Positions 43,943-52,749 of a DNA stretch of 64,000 bases are shown in pieces. Location of the stretch: assembly GCF_000424665.1 (NCBI RefSeq), contig NZ_AUKI01000011.1, positions 124,001-188,000 on the forward strand, written 5' to 3'. Numbering within the stretch: position 1 is the first letter of the stretch; each line of letters opens with the position of its first letter. The translations under genes were made by a program, and so were the position numbers. This DNA is from Salinimicrobium terrae DSM 17865 (GTDB lineage Bacteria; Bacteroidota; Bacteroidia; Flavobacteriales; Flavobacteriaceae). The notes under the pieces were generated by a model. That model was not told the origin of the DNA. It ran no database searches and saw nothing but the letters and a program-made list of their open reading frames with translations.

Positions 43943-43965
43943 TAAATCTATCCAAGAACATAATC

Positions 43966-44000
43966 AGGCGGAAATTCTTCTGGGAGTTTTCGCCTTTTTT
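43966..44000 (+). terminator. Terminator after deoCD
   Basis: AGGCGGAAA and TTTTCGCCT arms (one G-T pair) with a 12-base loop, followed by six T, 24 bases after the deoD stop. Confidence 0.75.
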
Positions 44001-44142
44001 AATTTACTGCAACTGTTAAAATTCAGGACAATCTGGTATTATATGTTCAAAACAGCGGCCCCAGGCCTAAGTATTGAAGCGTCACCTTTCAACTTTTATT
44101 GAAAAATCGTAACATTACGAATTCAAATTTTAGACCCCTTAA

Positions 44143-45621
44143 ATGGAAGACGAAAAGTTCATTAAAGACACAAAAGTTCTTGAAAATCGTGAATTAAATA
44201 TCTGGGAAGCTCTTTTTCCTGTTTTTGCCCTTATTGGGATGCTTGCTTATAACGTTTTTGTTTATGGCGATGATTCACTAAGTGGCTCGAATCAATTCAT
44301 CCTTCTCCTGGGCGGAGCAGTGGCAGCAGTGGTTGGCATATTCAATAAGGTCTCTTTTGACACTATGATCGAGGAGGTGGCAAATAATATTAAATCCACT
44401 ACCGGCGCAATCCTCATCCTGCTTATGGTTGGTTCGCTCGCGGGAACATGGCTTATTAGTGGCATTATTCCCACGATGATCTATTATGGATTACAGATCC
44501 TTAACCCTACTATTTTCCTTGCGGCAACCGTGGTCATTTGTGCGGTAATCTCGGTTGCAACCGGAAGTAGCTGGACTACCTCGGCTACGGTAGGGATTGC
44601 CTTAATTGGAATAGCCGAAGCATTGGGTATTTCAGTAGGAATGACGGCAGGTGCTATACTTTCGGGAGCATATTTTGGAGATAAAATGTCACCTTTAAGT
44701 GATACAACCAATCTCGCTCCTGCCATGGCAGGAACCGATCTTTTTACGCACATAAGGTATATGACCCTTACTACGGTGCCAACAATTATTATTACTCTTA
44801 TTATCTTTATCATCCTTGGCTTCACACTTGAACCTACTGGAACTCCAGATACTAACACCATTCTCGCCTCCATCGACAGCGCCTTTAATATCACCCCCTG
44901 GTTATTTGTAGTACCGGCTTTGGTAATTGTGCTTATAGTTATGAAGACCTCTCCTCTTGTGGCTCTTTTATTAGGAACGCTTTTGGGAGCTGCAGCTGCT
45001 GTTATTTTTCAGCCGGAGGTGGTAACAGCTGTTGCAGGTTATGAATATCTTTCTTTTGAAGCAGCTTATGTCGGGGTAATGAATTCTATCACAGTTGATA
45101 CCTCTATAACAACAGACAATGCGCAACTAAACGACCTGTTTTCTTCCGGTGGAATGGCGGGTATGTTAGGAACTATATGGTTGATCATATGTGCAATGGT
45201 TTTTGGAGGTGTTATGGATGCCATAGGCGCCCTTGCTACCATTAGCAAAGCTTTATTGAACCTGTTCCACACCACCTTCGGGTTATTTGCAAGTACTGTA
45301 TTAAGCTGTCTTACTTTAAATGCAACAGCTTCAGACCAATATCTTGCCATAGTGGTGCCTGGGAAAATGTTTGCCAAAGCATATCGTGATAAAGGATTAG
45401 CACCAGAAAACCTTAGCCGGTCGCTGGAAGATTCGGGTACCGTGACCTCTGTATTAATTCCTTGGAATACTTGCGGAGCATATCACAGCGGGGTACTCGG
45501 AGTTCCTGTAGCATCTTATTTTGTCTATGCAATTTTTAATTACCTGAGCCCATTCATGACTTTATTTTTTGCGGCATTTAATATTAAAATCCGTCAACTG
45601 GGCACTAAAGTATCTTCTTAA
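44143..45621 (+). CDS. nhaC: Na+/H+ antiporter, NhaC family
   Basis: A 492-residue inner-membrane protein with about 12 hydrophobic segments. SVATGSSWTTSATVGIALIGIAEALG and GAILSGAYFGDKMSPLSDTTNLAPAMAG form the characteristic NhaC core, with polar residues likely to carry the ions. LNATASDQYLAIVVPGKMFAKAY and LIPWNTCGAYHSGVLGVP form the second half. It should exchange Na+ for H+ and fits a marine bacterium. Related transporters carry malate and lactate, so substrate is family-based. A strong hairpin follows. Confidence 0.88.
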   Translation: MEDEKFIKDTKVLENRELNIWEALFPVFALIGMLAYNVFVYGDDSLSGSNQFILLLGGAVAAVVGIFNKVSFDTMIEEVANNIKSTTGAILILLMVGSLAGTWLISGIIPTMIYYGLQILNPTIFLAATVVICAVISVATGSSWTTSATVGIALIGIAEALGISVGMTAGAILSGAYFGDKMSPLSDTTNLAPAMAGTDLFTHIRYMTLTTVPTIIITLIIFIILGFTLEPTGTPDTNTILASIDSAFNITPWLFVVPALVIVLIVMKTSPLVALLLGTLLGAAAAVIFQPEVVTAVAGYEYLSFEAAYVGVMNSITVDTSITTDNAQLNDLFSSGGMAGMLGTIWLIICAMVFGGVMDAIGALATISKALLNLFHTTFGLFASTVLSCLTLNATASDQYLAIVVPGKMFAKAYRDKGLAPENLSRSLEDSGTVTSVLIPWNTCGAYHSGVLGVPVASYFVYAIFNYLSPFMTLFFAAFNIKIRQLGTKVSS

Positions 45622-45690
45622 TAACCTACTCTTATTGTTTACAGTTTTTCTAATTGACAAAAACTATCACAAAATAAAAAATAAAGATTT

Positions 45691-45720
45691 GCGGCCTTAG
45701 TAAGGCCGCACTTTGTTTTT
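45691..45720 (+). terminator. Terminator of nhaC, immediately before the peroxiredoxin promoter
   Basis: A perfect palindrome GCGGCCTTA-G-TAAGGCCGC (45691-45709) followed by ACTTTGTTTTT. The last T of the T-run is also the first base of the next gene's -7 box. Confidence 0.85.
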
Positions 45721-45727
45721 ATCTTTG
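45720..45727 (+). promoter_or_regulatory. -7 promoter box (TATCTTTG) of the peroxiredoxin operon
   Basis: A perfect TAnnTTTG match 40 bases before the peroxiredoxin ATG. Its upstream region, where the -33 element should be, is occupied by the nhaC terminator stem. Confidence 0.6.
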
Positions 45728-45767
45728 CACCAGAAATAAAATCAATAATTATAAAACATAAAACACT

Positions 45768-46406
45768 ATGGCATTAGTAGGAAAAAAATTTCCAAACTTA
45801 GAGGTTAACGCAATGAATGATATGGGTGACACCTTTAAGATCAATGTATTCGAAGAAGCAAAGAATAACGCAAAAAAAGTATTGCTTTTTTGGTACCCAA
45901 AAGATTTTACCTTTGTGTGCCCTACAGAATTACACGCGTTCCAGGAAGCCCTTGCTGAATTTGAGAAAAGAAATGTAATGGTAATTGGAGCTTCATGTGA
46001 TACTCCAGAAGTGCATTTCGCCTGGTTAAACACCTCTAAAGATGATGGCGGTATTGAAGGAGTAACTTACCCAATCCTTGCCGATTCTAACAGAAACCTT
46101 GCTAACCAGCTTGGAATCCTTGATATCTCAAATGAAAGCTATAACGAAGAAACAGGAGTTTACACTGTAGAAGGTGACAACGTAACTTACCGTGCTACTT
46201 ACCTCATTGATGAAGAAGGAACAGTATTCCACGAAGGTATTAACCACATGCCACTTGGAAGAAATGTAAAAGAATTTATGCGTTTGATCGATGCTTATAC
46301 TCACGTTCAGGAAAAGGGAGAGGTTTGTCCTGCAAACTGGGAAGAAGGTAAGGAAGCAATGAATGCAAACCGTCAGGGAGTAGCGTCTTACCTTAGCTCT
46401 AACTAA
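45768..46406 (+). CDS. 2-Cys peroxiredoxin (AhpC/TSA family)
   Basis: It reduces hydrogen peroxide, alkyl hydroperoxides or peroxynitrite. The peroxidatic Cys51 is in DFTFVCPTELHAF and the resolving Cys187 in GEVCPANWEEGKEAM. At 212 residues it has the typical length. A dedicated thioredoxin-like protein gene follows 11 bases later and is the likely electron donor, since no AhpF is present. The high expression expected of such genes suits its clean -7 box. Confidence 0.93.
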   Translation: MALVGKKFPNLEVNAMNDMGDTFKINVFEEAKNNAKKVLLFWYPKDFTFVCPTELHAFQEALAEFEKRNVMVIGASCDTPEVHFAWLNTSKDDGGIEGVTYPILADSNRNLANQLGILDISNESYNEETGVYTVEGDNVTYRATYLIDEEGTVFHEGINHMPLGRNVKEFMRLIDAYTHVQEKGEVCPANWEEGKEAMNANRQGVASYLSSN

Positions 46407-46417
46407 AATAGATTGAA

Positions 46418-46729
46418 ATGAGAGAATTGACTAACGATAATCTGGCAGAAGTAGTTGCTGAAAATGATACTGTTGTCGTACAGTACATGGCCGGCTGGTG
46501 TGGAAATTGCAGGGTAATGAAACCTAAATTTAAAAAACTTGCTGCCGAAAATGAAGATGCAACTTTTCTCCTGGTAGATGCCGAAAAATATCCTGAGTCC
46601 AGAAAAATGGCCAAAGTTGACAACCTGCCAACATTTGCAGCCTTTAAAAATGGAAAATTGGTAGACCAGGTGCAGACCAATAAATTTGAACTTTTAAAAG
46701 ACCTAGTTAATGAAGTTACCAGTAATTAG
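46418..46729 (+). CDS. Thioredoxin-family protein
   Basis: A 103-residue cytoplasmic thioredoxin fold. The active site is AGWCGNCRVMKPKF (WCGNC instead of WCGPC), followed by the cis-Pro loop VDNLPTFAAFKNGK. Replacement of the active-site Pro by Asn should raise or lower the redox potential relative to thioredoxin, so it may be specialised. Its position between the peroxiredoxin and DUF6952 genes, with a 20-base overlap into the latter, suggests it reduces the peroxiredoxin. Confidence 0.9.
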   Translation: MRELTNDNLAEVVAENDTVVVQYMAGWCGNCRVMKPKFKKLAAENEDATFLLVDAEKYPESRKMAKVDNLPTFAAFKNGKLVDQVQTNKFELLKDLVNEVTSN

Positions 46730-46958
46730 ACATCTGCAAAAGAACAACGATCAGGAAAAACTTGAACACACACTTGAAGTTTTGGAGTCTTTTTGTGACC
46801 ACAGGTCAGTAAGTGATGAAGAAATGGATGTAGTGGGTGAATTGATCAGTAATATTTGTGGTGCCCTCGAGGTTCAAAAGATGATTGATGAAGGGATGCC
46901 CGAAAGAGATGCGGCAAACAACTTCATGAAGAAAGTGCTAAGTTCTATAGATAAGTAA
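46710..46958 (+). CDS. DUF6952-type small protein
   Basis: An 82-residue hydrophilic, helical protein starting MKLPVIRHLQKNNDQEKLEH, with CDHRSVSDEEMDVVGELISN and a single Cys pair. I recognise it as the small protein that regularly follows the AhpC and thioredoxin genes in flavobacteria. It overlaps the thioredoxin gene by 20 bases, so translation is coupled. Its function is unknown; the constant neighbourhood suggests a helper of the peroxide-reduction system. Confidence 0.8.
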   Translation: MKLPVIRHLQKNNDQEKLEHTLEVLESFCDHRSVSDEEMDVVGELISNICGALEVQKMIDEGMPERDAANNFMKKVLSSIDK

Positions 46959-46980
46959 TACGCACATTTATTTATATTAA

Positions 46981-47018
46981 ATGGCTGGCTCATGTTTTTG
47001 GGCCAGCCATTTTGTTTT
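46981..47018 (+). terminator. Terminator of the peroxiredoxin operon
   Basis: A perfect 9-base stem, ATGGCTGGC / GCCAGCCAT with a 12-base loop, then TTTTGTTTT. Confidence 0.88.
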
Positions 47019-47089
47019 ATGACAATTTTAGTAAAATACCAGCTCTAAAATTTTAATTTTAGTAACTCACCAAACGAAGAAAGCTGAAT

Positions 47090-47590
47090 ATGTCACAAAT
47101 AACGCACAACGGGAAATCTGTAACGACTTACGGTCACCTACCAGAAAAAGGAGAAAGAGCACCACATTTCGAATTATTGAAGTCAGATTTAAGCGTAGCC
47201 ACCCTTCAGGATTTTAAAGGAAAGCGAGTGATCATGAATATTTTTCCAAGCATAGACACCAATGTCTGCGCAACTTCAGTAAACAATTTCAGTGAAAGAG
47301 CGGCCGACCTGGATAATGTTGTAGTCCTGAATATCTCCAGAGACCTTCCTTTTGCTCAGGAAAGGTTTATTAAGGATAATGGAGTTGAAAATGTCGTTAA
47401 TCTTTCTGATTTCAGGGAGCGTAACTTTGGAAAAGATTATGGTCTGGAAATTATTGATGGTCCTCTGGAAGGACTATTATCAAGAGTGGTAATTGTGCTG
47501 GACGAGAATGGAAAGATCCTGTATACCGAACAGGTAAAAGAGATTGGACAGGAGCCAGATTACCTGGAGGCTCTTAAACCTCTGGTGTAA
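47090..47590 (+). CDS. tpx: Thiol peroxidase, Tpx type, with one cysteine
   Basis: A 166-residue atypical peroxiredoxin close in sequence and length to E. coli Tpx. The peroxidatic Cys60 is in FPSIDTNVCATSV. The resolving cysteine expected in LPFAQSRFC is replaced by Ile (LPFAQERFI), and the protein contains no other Cys. It must therefore be recycled by an outside thiol instead of an internal disulfide. The adjacent thioredoxin-like protein is a candidate donor. Its stop overlaps the dgkA start by one base. Confidence 0.93.
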   Translation: MSQITHNGKSVTTYGHLPEKGERAPHFELLKSDLSVATLQDFKGKRVIMNIFPSIDTNVCATSVNNFSERAADLDNVVVLNISRDLPFAQERFIKDNGVENVVNLSDFRERNFGKDYGLEIIDGPLEGLLSRVVIVLDENGKILYTEQVKEIGQEPDYLEALKPLV

Positions 47591-47949
47591 TGTATGATTT
47601 TATTACCGGCCGTATTAAAGGGGGTGGTTATGCAATAAAAGGCGCATGGCTATTACTTAGGCATGAGCCCAGTATCCAGGTCCAGTTTGTAATAGCCATT
47701 TTTGTAACCATTGCCGGATTCTATTTTGAAATTACTTCCACAGAATGGATGTTGCAGATCCTGGCTATTGGCCTAGTAATGGCTTCCGAAGGTCTTAACA
47801 CGGCAGTAGAGAATATTGCCGATTTTGTCCATGCCGATTTTCACGTGAAAATTGGACGTATTAAGGACGTGGCGGCAGGAGCTGTTTTCTTCGCAGCAAT
47901 TGTTGCCGTCATCATTGGCCTCATTATCTATCTTCCCTATATTTTTTAA
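47590..47949 (+). CDS. dgkA: Diacylglycerol kinase family membrane protein
   Basis: A 119-residue protein with three membrane spans and the DagK signature ASEGLNTAVENIADFV (residues 63-78), where the Glu residues bind metal. It phosphorylates diacylglycerol or undecaprenol in the inner membrane. In Gram-positive bacteria this family is mainly an undecaprenol kinase; which lipid is used here is open. Its ATG shares the A of the tpx stop (TAATG). Confidence 0.9.
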   Translation: MYDFITGRIKGGGYAIKGAWLLLRHEPSIQVQFVIAIFVTIAGFYFEITSTEWMLQILAIGLVMASEGLNTAVENIADFVHADFHVKIGRIKDVAAGAVFFAAIVAVIIGLIIYLPYIF

Positions 47950-48208
47950 CTACTGAATAAAGTTCCAGACAGATTTTTCCAGATCACCGTTGGTTTGTGC
48001 ACCAAAAGTTGAAACCTGTAGAATTGTATTGCAAAAAAGCTCCATTCCCAATTAAAGTGATGTATAAAATTCTTTGTATTTGAAAAACGATGGCTCTAAA
48101 AATAAGTTTTTTTAAAATTCAGGCACTAATATTCATTGCTTTAAAATACCCTTAATTCTTCTGTGAAATAGATTTATCCTTTTCTTTATATTAGCTTGCA
48201 CTAATTTG

Positions 48209-48216
48209 TATTTTTG
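48209..48216 (+). promoter_or_regulatory. -7 promoter box (TATTTTTG) of ftsK
   Basis: A perfect TAnnTTTG match 22 bases before the ATG at 48239, at the end of a 289-base gap in which I see no gene of known type. Confidence 0.5.
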
Positions 48217-48238
48217 CCCCCAAACCTTCAGTTCTGTC

Positions 48239-50599
48239 ATGGCTAAAAGAAAAGCTGTCAAAAAATCTTCTTCAAAATCCACATTTTCGAAGTCCTCGTT
48301 TAAACTTTCTCCCAGGGGAAAGGTGATCCTGGGAAGTTTTTTGATCTTCTTTGGTCTTGCCCTTTTGATCGCTTTCACCTCTTTTCTTTTCAATTGGCAG
48401 GCAGATCAAAGTACGCTAACGCAACTTGAAAATCGCCAGGTAGAAACTAAAAATCTACTCAGCAAATTTGGAGCAGCTATAAGTAATTTCTTTATCTACG
48501 AAGGTTTTGGGGTTGCAGCCTTTGCCTTTGCCTTTTTAATAATTACCACCGGGATTTACTATTTTATGAGCTTAAATAAGAAACCATTGTTCCGGTTTTG
48601 GTTCTGGGGTATGATGGTGATGATATGGCTATCGATCTTCCTTGGATTTTTTGCTGCTTCCAATGCACTTCTGGGTGGTACCGTGGGTTACGAAATGAAT
48701 GATTACCTGCAGGATTATCTTGGGTTTACAGGTACGGTACTTTTATTGACTTTTTTCTTAATAGTTTACATTGTAATAAGGCTAAAACTCACTCCGGAGA
48801 AATTAATTTCAGTCTTTAAAAGAACCAAAAAAGATATTTCTGAAGATTTCAAAACTTCTTCTGTTGCTGAAGATATTAAAGTGCAAAAACCTTCGGAAGA
48901 AACCCAGTCTGTTTCACACCCACAGCCGGTAACACTGGAGACTGAAAAACCCAAGGTTTCTCAACCTGCACCCGAAAAGGTAGTCATACGTTCAGAAGAA
49001 AATCCCAATGATGTTGCCATGGAAGTGGAAACCGCTGCCGAGGAAGAAGAGGTGGATGATAGCCGAAGTCGAAAAGCTGTTGAAGATTACGGGGAATTTG
49101 ATCCTACGCTTGAATTAAAAAATTATCAATTCCCGACTATTGAACTCTTGAAGGACCACAATGCCAACGGCGGGGGAATTACAATAGATCAGGAAGAACT
49201 TGAGGAGAATAAGAATAAAATTGTTGATACCCTTAAAAACTATAAAATTGACATCGCTCAGATTAAGGCAACCGTTGGTCCCACTGTAACACTTTACGAA
49301 ATCATTCCCGAAGCAGGAATACGGATTTCAAAAATCAAGAGCCTTGAAGATGATATTGCTCTTTCGCTCTCGGCTCTGGGAATAAGAATTATTGCCCCCA
49401 TTCCGGGTAAAGGAACTATCGGGATCGAAGTTCCTAACAAAAATGCCACTATGGTTTCTATGAGAAGCGTAATCGCCTCTCCCCGTTTTCAAAATGCCGA
49501 AATGGAATTACCCATGGCCCTGGGAAAAACTATCTCTAATGAAACCTTTGTAGTTGACCTCGCAAAAATGCCTCACCTGCTCATGGCAGGAGCTACAGGA
49601 CAAGGGAAATCTGTTGGACTTAATGCTATTCTTACTTCCCTGCTTTACAGTAAACATCCCGCCGAAGTTAAATTTATTCTGGTAGATCCAAAAAAGGTGG
49701 AATTGACGCTCTTTAATAAAATCGAAAGACACTACCTGGCCAAACTACCGGACACCGAAGAGGCTATTATTACCGATAACACCAAAGTAATCAATACTCT
49801 TAATTCCCTCTGTATCGAAATGGACAACCGGTACGAGTTGCTTAAGGATGCAATGGTGAGAAATATTAAGGAATATAACACGAAATTTAAAGCACGGAAA
49901 TTAAATCCTGAAAATGGTCACAAGTTCCTGCCATACATTGTTCTGGTGGTAGACGAGTTTGCCGATCTCATCATGACGGCAGGGAAAGAAGTTGAAGCAC
50001 CCATTGCAAGGCTGGCTCAGCTCGCAAGAGCTATTGGTATCCATTTAATTATTGCTACTCAAAGGCCGTCGGTTAATGTTATTACGGGTATAATAAAAGC
50101 AAATTTCCCGGCGAGGATTGCCTTCAGAGTTACCTCAAAGATTGACTCGCGCACCATTTTAGACAGTCAGGGTGCCGATCAATTGATAGGAAAGGGAGAT
50201 ATGCTTTTCACCCAGGGAAATACTCTTCTAAGGCTTCAATGTGCTTTTGTAGACACTCCTGAGGTGGACAAGATCACCGAATATATTGGTTCACAAAAAG
50301 CTTATGCCGATGCTTATCATTTGCCGGAGTATAGTGGAGAGGAAAGTGGCACATCTCTTGATATTGATGTAAGCGATCGGGACAAACTCTTTCGCGAAGC
50401 CGCCGAAGTCATTGTTATTGCACAACAGGGTTCGGCTTCCTTGCTTCAGAGAAAATTGAAATTAGGATATAACCGGGCAGGAAGGATCATCGATCAATTG
50501 GAGGCCGCCGGCGTAGTTGGACCTTTTGAAGGCAGTAAAGCACGACAGGTATTGGTACAGGATATTGAAAGTCTTAACCAGCTGTTGAATGATGAATAG
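48239..50599 (+). CDS. ftsK: DNA translocase FtsK/SpoIIIE
   Basis: It pumps chromosomal DNA during division and activates dimer resolution. The 786-residue protein has a basic N-terminus, four membrane spans (about residues 30-190), an acidic linker (about 200-290), and the motor domain with Walker A GATGQGKSVG and Walker B YIVLVVDEFADLI. The C-terminal winged-helix gamma domain (LLQRKLKLGYNRAGRIIDQLE) reads the polar KOPS-like sites. ATG 48239 is chosen because a TTG 33 bases upstream overlaps the promoter box. The next gene starts close to its stop. Confidence 0.94.
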   Translation: MAKRKAVKKSSSKSTFSKSSFKLSPRGKVILGSFLIFFGLALLIAFTSFLFNWQADQSTLTQLENRQVETKNLLSKFGAAISNFFIYEGFGVAAFAFAFLIITTGIYYFMSLNKKPLFRFWFWGMMVMIWLSIFLGFFAASNALLGGTVGYEMNDYLQDYLGFTGTVLLLTFFLIVYIVIRLKLTPEKLISVFKRTKKDISEDFKTSSVAEDIKVQKPSEETQSVSHPQPVTLETEKPKVSQPAPEKVVIRSEENPNDVAMEVETAAEEEEVDDSRSRKAVEDYGEFDPTLELKNYQFPTIELLKDHNANGGGITIDQEELEENKNKIVDTLKNYKIDIAQIKATVGPTVTLYEIIPEAGIRISKIKSLEDDIALSLSALGIRIIAPIPGKGTIGIEVPNKNATMVSMRSVIASPRFQNAEMELPMALGKTISNETFVVDLAKMPHLLMAGATGQGKSVGLNAILTSLLYSKHPAEVKFILVDPKKVELTLFNKIERHYLAKLPDTEEAIITDNTKVINTLNSLCIEMDNRYELLKDAMVRNIKEYNTKFKARKLNPENGHKFLPYIVLVVDEFADLIMTAGKEVEAPIARLAQLARAIGIHLIIATQRPSVNVITGIIKANFPARIAFRVTSKIDSRTILDSQGADQLIGKGDMLFTQGNTLLRLQCAFVDTPEVDKITEYIGSQKAYADAYHLPEYSGEESGTSLDIDVSDRDKLFREAAEVIVIAQQGSASLLQRKLKLGYNRAGRIIDQLEAAGVVGPFEGSKARQVLVQDIESLNQLLNDE

Positions 50600-50615
50600 A
50601 ACAATTATTAAAAAG

Positions 50616-51260
50616 ATGAAAAAATTAGTTTTAGTAGCAGTAGCATTTATGACTCTTATGGGAGTAAATGCCCAGTCTTTAAAGGAGGCGAAACAGTTAC
50701 TCGACGAAGTATCTTCCAAGGTGGAGTCTTACGACAACATTATTATTGAATTTAAATATGCCTTAGAAAATACTGCAGATAATGTAAAACATGAAACCCG
50801 GGGAGATGTAAGTCTGGAAGGAGAAAAATATCTTCTTAACATCATGGGAACTACCCGTCTCTTTGATGGAGAGAAATTGTATACTATTATTCCTGAAGAT
50901 GAAGAGATCAATATCTCATCCTATAACCCCCAGGTAGACCAGGATATTAGTCCATCAAAAATGTTGACATTTTACAATAATGGATATAAATCTGAACTAG
51001 GTCCTGTCAAGGATTTTAAAGGACGTAAAATTCAATATGTTAGGCTTACGCCTATTAATTCTAATGCCGAGATTAAAGAGATTCTCCTTGGAATTGATAA
51101 GCAAACAAAGCACATTTACAACCTTATTCAAACTCAGGAGAATGGTACCAAGGTCACAATTACTGTGAACAGCTTCAAAACCAATCAACCCCTGCCACAA
51201 ACCTTGTTCAATTTTAAAGAAGACAGGTACAAAGACTACTACATTAACAGGTTAGATTAA
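50616..51260 (+). CDS. LolA-like outer-membrane lipoprotein carrier protein
   Basis: A 214-residue periplasmic protein with a signal peptide (KKLVLVAVAFMTLMGVNAQ, about residues 2-20) and the LolA/LolB-type half-barrel (AKQLLDEVSSKVESYDNIIIEF and later GRKIQYVRLTPI). It should carry lipoproteins or another lipid through the periplasm. The start at 50616 begins right at the signal peptide; an ATG 27 bases upstream overlaps the ftsK stop and is less likely. It lies between ftsK and a LptF/G-type gene, an order common in flavobacteria. Confidence 0.85.
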   Translation: MKKLVLVAVAFMTLMGVNAQSLKEAKQLLDEVSSKVESYDNIIIEFKYALENTADNVKHETRGDVSLEGEKYLLNIMGTTRLFDGEKLYTIIPEDEEINISSYNPQVDQDISPSKMLTFYNNGYKSELGPVKDFKGRKIQYVRLTPINSNAEIKEILLGIDKQTKHIYNLIQTQENGTKVTITVNSFKTNQPLPQTLFNFKEDRYKDYYINRLD

Positions 51261-51266
51261 GAATAA

Positions 51267-52718
51267 TTGAAAATATTAGACCGGTACATACTTACCAGTT
51301 ACCTAAAAACTTTTTTTTCGGTTTTTGTAATACTTATGTTCATATTCGTGTTGCAAACCATCTGGTTGTACATTGGGGAACTGGCAGGTAAGGATCTCGA
51401 TCTCGAGATCATTTTTAAATTTCTGCTCTATTTTAGTCCCAAGCTGGTACCACTGGTCTTACCATTAAGTATTCTGCTAACTTCCATAATGACTTTCGGT
51501 AGTTTTGCAGAAAATTATGAATTTGCCGCGATGAAATCCGCAGGAATTTCTTTACAGCGAGCAATGCGTTCCTTAACTGTGTTCATCTTGCTGGTGAGCG
51601 TTACTGCATTTCTGTTTGCAAACAACGTAATTCCTGCTGCCGAATATAAATCCATAAACCTTAGAAAAAATATAGCCCAGTTAAAACCTGCCATGGTTAT
51701 TTCTGAAGGCGTATTTAATGACCTGGGGCAGATTAATATTAAAGTAGATAAAAAGTCGGGAGAAAAAGATCAATATCTTCACGACGTAATAATTCATAAG
51801 AAGAATGAGCGCCGGCAGGGAAATTTCACGGTAATAAAAGCTACTGAAGGTGAGTTGGTAGGAAGTACAGGATCCAATATTCTGAGTTTGGTGCTCAAAG
51901 ATGGTAATTACTACGATGAAATCATGTCCACATCCCCTCGGGACCGAATGAAAAAGCCCTTTGCAAAAAGCTATTTTGAAGAGTATGTGATCAATATGGA
52001 CCTGTCAGGATTTAATGATGTGGATCTTGATGAGGAAAGGTACAGCAACTCTCATAACATGTTAAAGGTCTCTGAGCTTAACCGAACCATAGATTCTTTT
52101 TCAACTTCTTATAATCGGGAGCTTGAAATTTTTTCCCGAAACATGTATCATCGTACAGGTATTGAGAACCTTAAGAACGAAGGTGATCCCGTTGAAGATA
52201 CAATTGTACACCCGGAAAATGGCATTTTACCTTTATACGAGACACACGAGGCATCTCAAATTGTCAATCTGGCTCTCGGCAATGTGAACGGAGCATTGGT
52301 AACTGTCAATAATAAACAGACAGAACTGGTAATCGCATCCAAAAGGTTAAATAAATTTGAAATTGCCCTACATGAAAAGTATGTTTTTGCTGTAGCCTGT
52401 ATTGTTCTGTTTTTTGTAGGAGCTCCCCTGGGGGCCATCATTAGAAAAGGAGGAATGGGACTGCCTATGGTGATAGCAGTTCTTCTTTTTCTTACTTATC
52501 ACTTTATTGGGATCTTTGCCAAGAACAGCGCCGAGGAGGGTAAAATAAGTCCATTTCTTGGTACCTGGCTTTCTACTCTCATTATGCTTCCGCTTGGTAT
52601 TTTCCTAACCTATAGAGCAACTACAGATCAAGGTTTATTTAGCTTTAGCATTCTCTTTGAGCCAATTAAGAGGCTTCTGAAAAGAACACAGATTATGGGC
52701 CGTTCCGAAAAGGATTAA
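51267..52718 (+). CDS. LptF/LptG-family permease (YjgP/YjgQ)
   Basis: A 483-residue inner-membrane protein: spans near residues 15-35, 55-75 and 100-120, a large periplasmic domain (about 130-370), then three more spans starting FAVACIVLFFVGAPLGAIIRKGG. This is the layout of the LptF/LptG subunits that pull lipopolysaccharide from the inner membrane. The start codon is TTG (ILDRYILTSYLKTFF follows), six bases after the LolA-like gene. Whether it is LptF or LptG cannot be decided; the partner is not in the window. Confidence 0.88.
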   Translation: MKILDRYILTSYLKTFFSVFVILMFIFVLQTIWLYIGELAGKDLDLEIIFKFLLYFSPKLVPLVLPLSILLTSIMTFGSFAENYEFAAMKSAGISLQRAMRSLTVFILLVSVTAFLFANNVIPAAEYKSINLRKNIAQLKPAMVISEGVFNDLGQINIKVDKKSGEKDQYLHDVIIHKKNERRQGNFTVIKATEGELVGSTGSNILSLVLKDGNYYDEIMSTSPRDRMKKPFAKSYFEEYVINMDLSGFNDVDLDEERYSNSHNMLKVSELNRTIDSFSTSYNRELEIFSRNMYHRTGIENLKNEGDPVEDTIVHPENGILPLYETHEASQIVNLALGNVNGALVTVNNKQTELVIASKRLNKFEIALHEKYVFAVACIVLFFVGAPLGAIIRKGGMGLPMVIAVLLFLTYHFIGIFAKNSAEEGKISPFLGTWLSTLIMLPLGIFLTYRATTDQGLFSFSILFEPIKRLLKRTQIMGRSEKD

Positions 52719-52719
52719 T

Positions 52720-52727
52720 ATCTTTGC
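52720..52727 (+). promoter_or_regulatory. -7 promoter box (TATCTTTG) of ribBA
   Basis: A perfect TAnnTTTG match that begins two bases after the LptF/G stop codon and lies 22 bases before the ribBA ATG at 52750, so ribBA can be transcribed on its own. Confidence 0.55.
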
Positions 52728-52749
52728 CGGCAATAAGCAAATGCAAGCC

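Noticed and set aside
47950-48045. 31-codon minus-strand frame with a natural-looking C-terminus (GDLEKSVWNFIQ)
   Set aside because: It abuts the dgkA stop and could be a remnant of a lost gene, but it is too short and has no family match I can defend.
48133-48393. 86-codon minus-strand frame before ftsK
   Set aside because: More than half is antisense to the lysine-rich ftsK N-terminus and it covers the ftsK promoter box.
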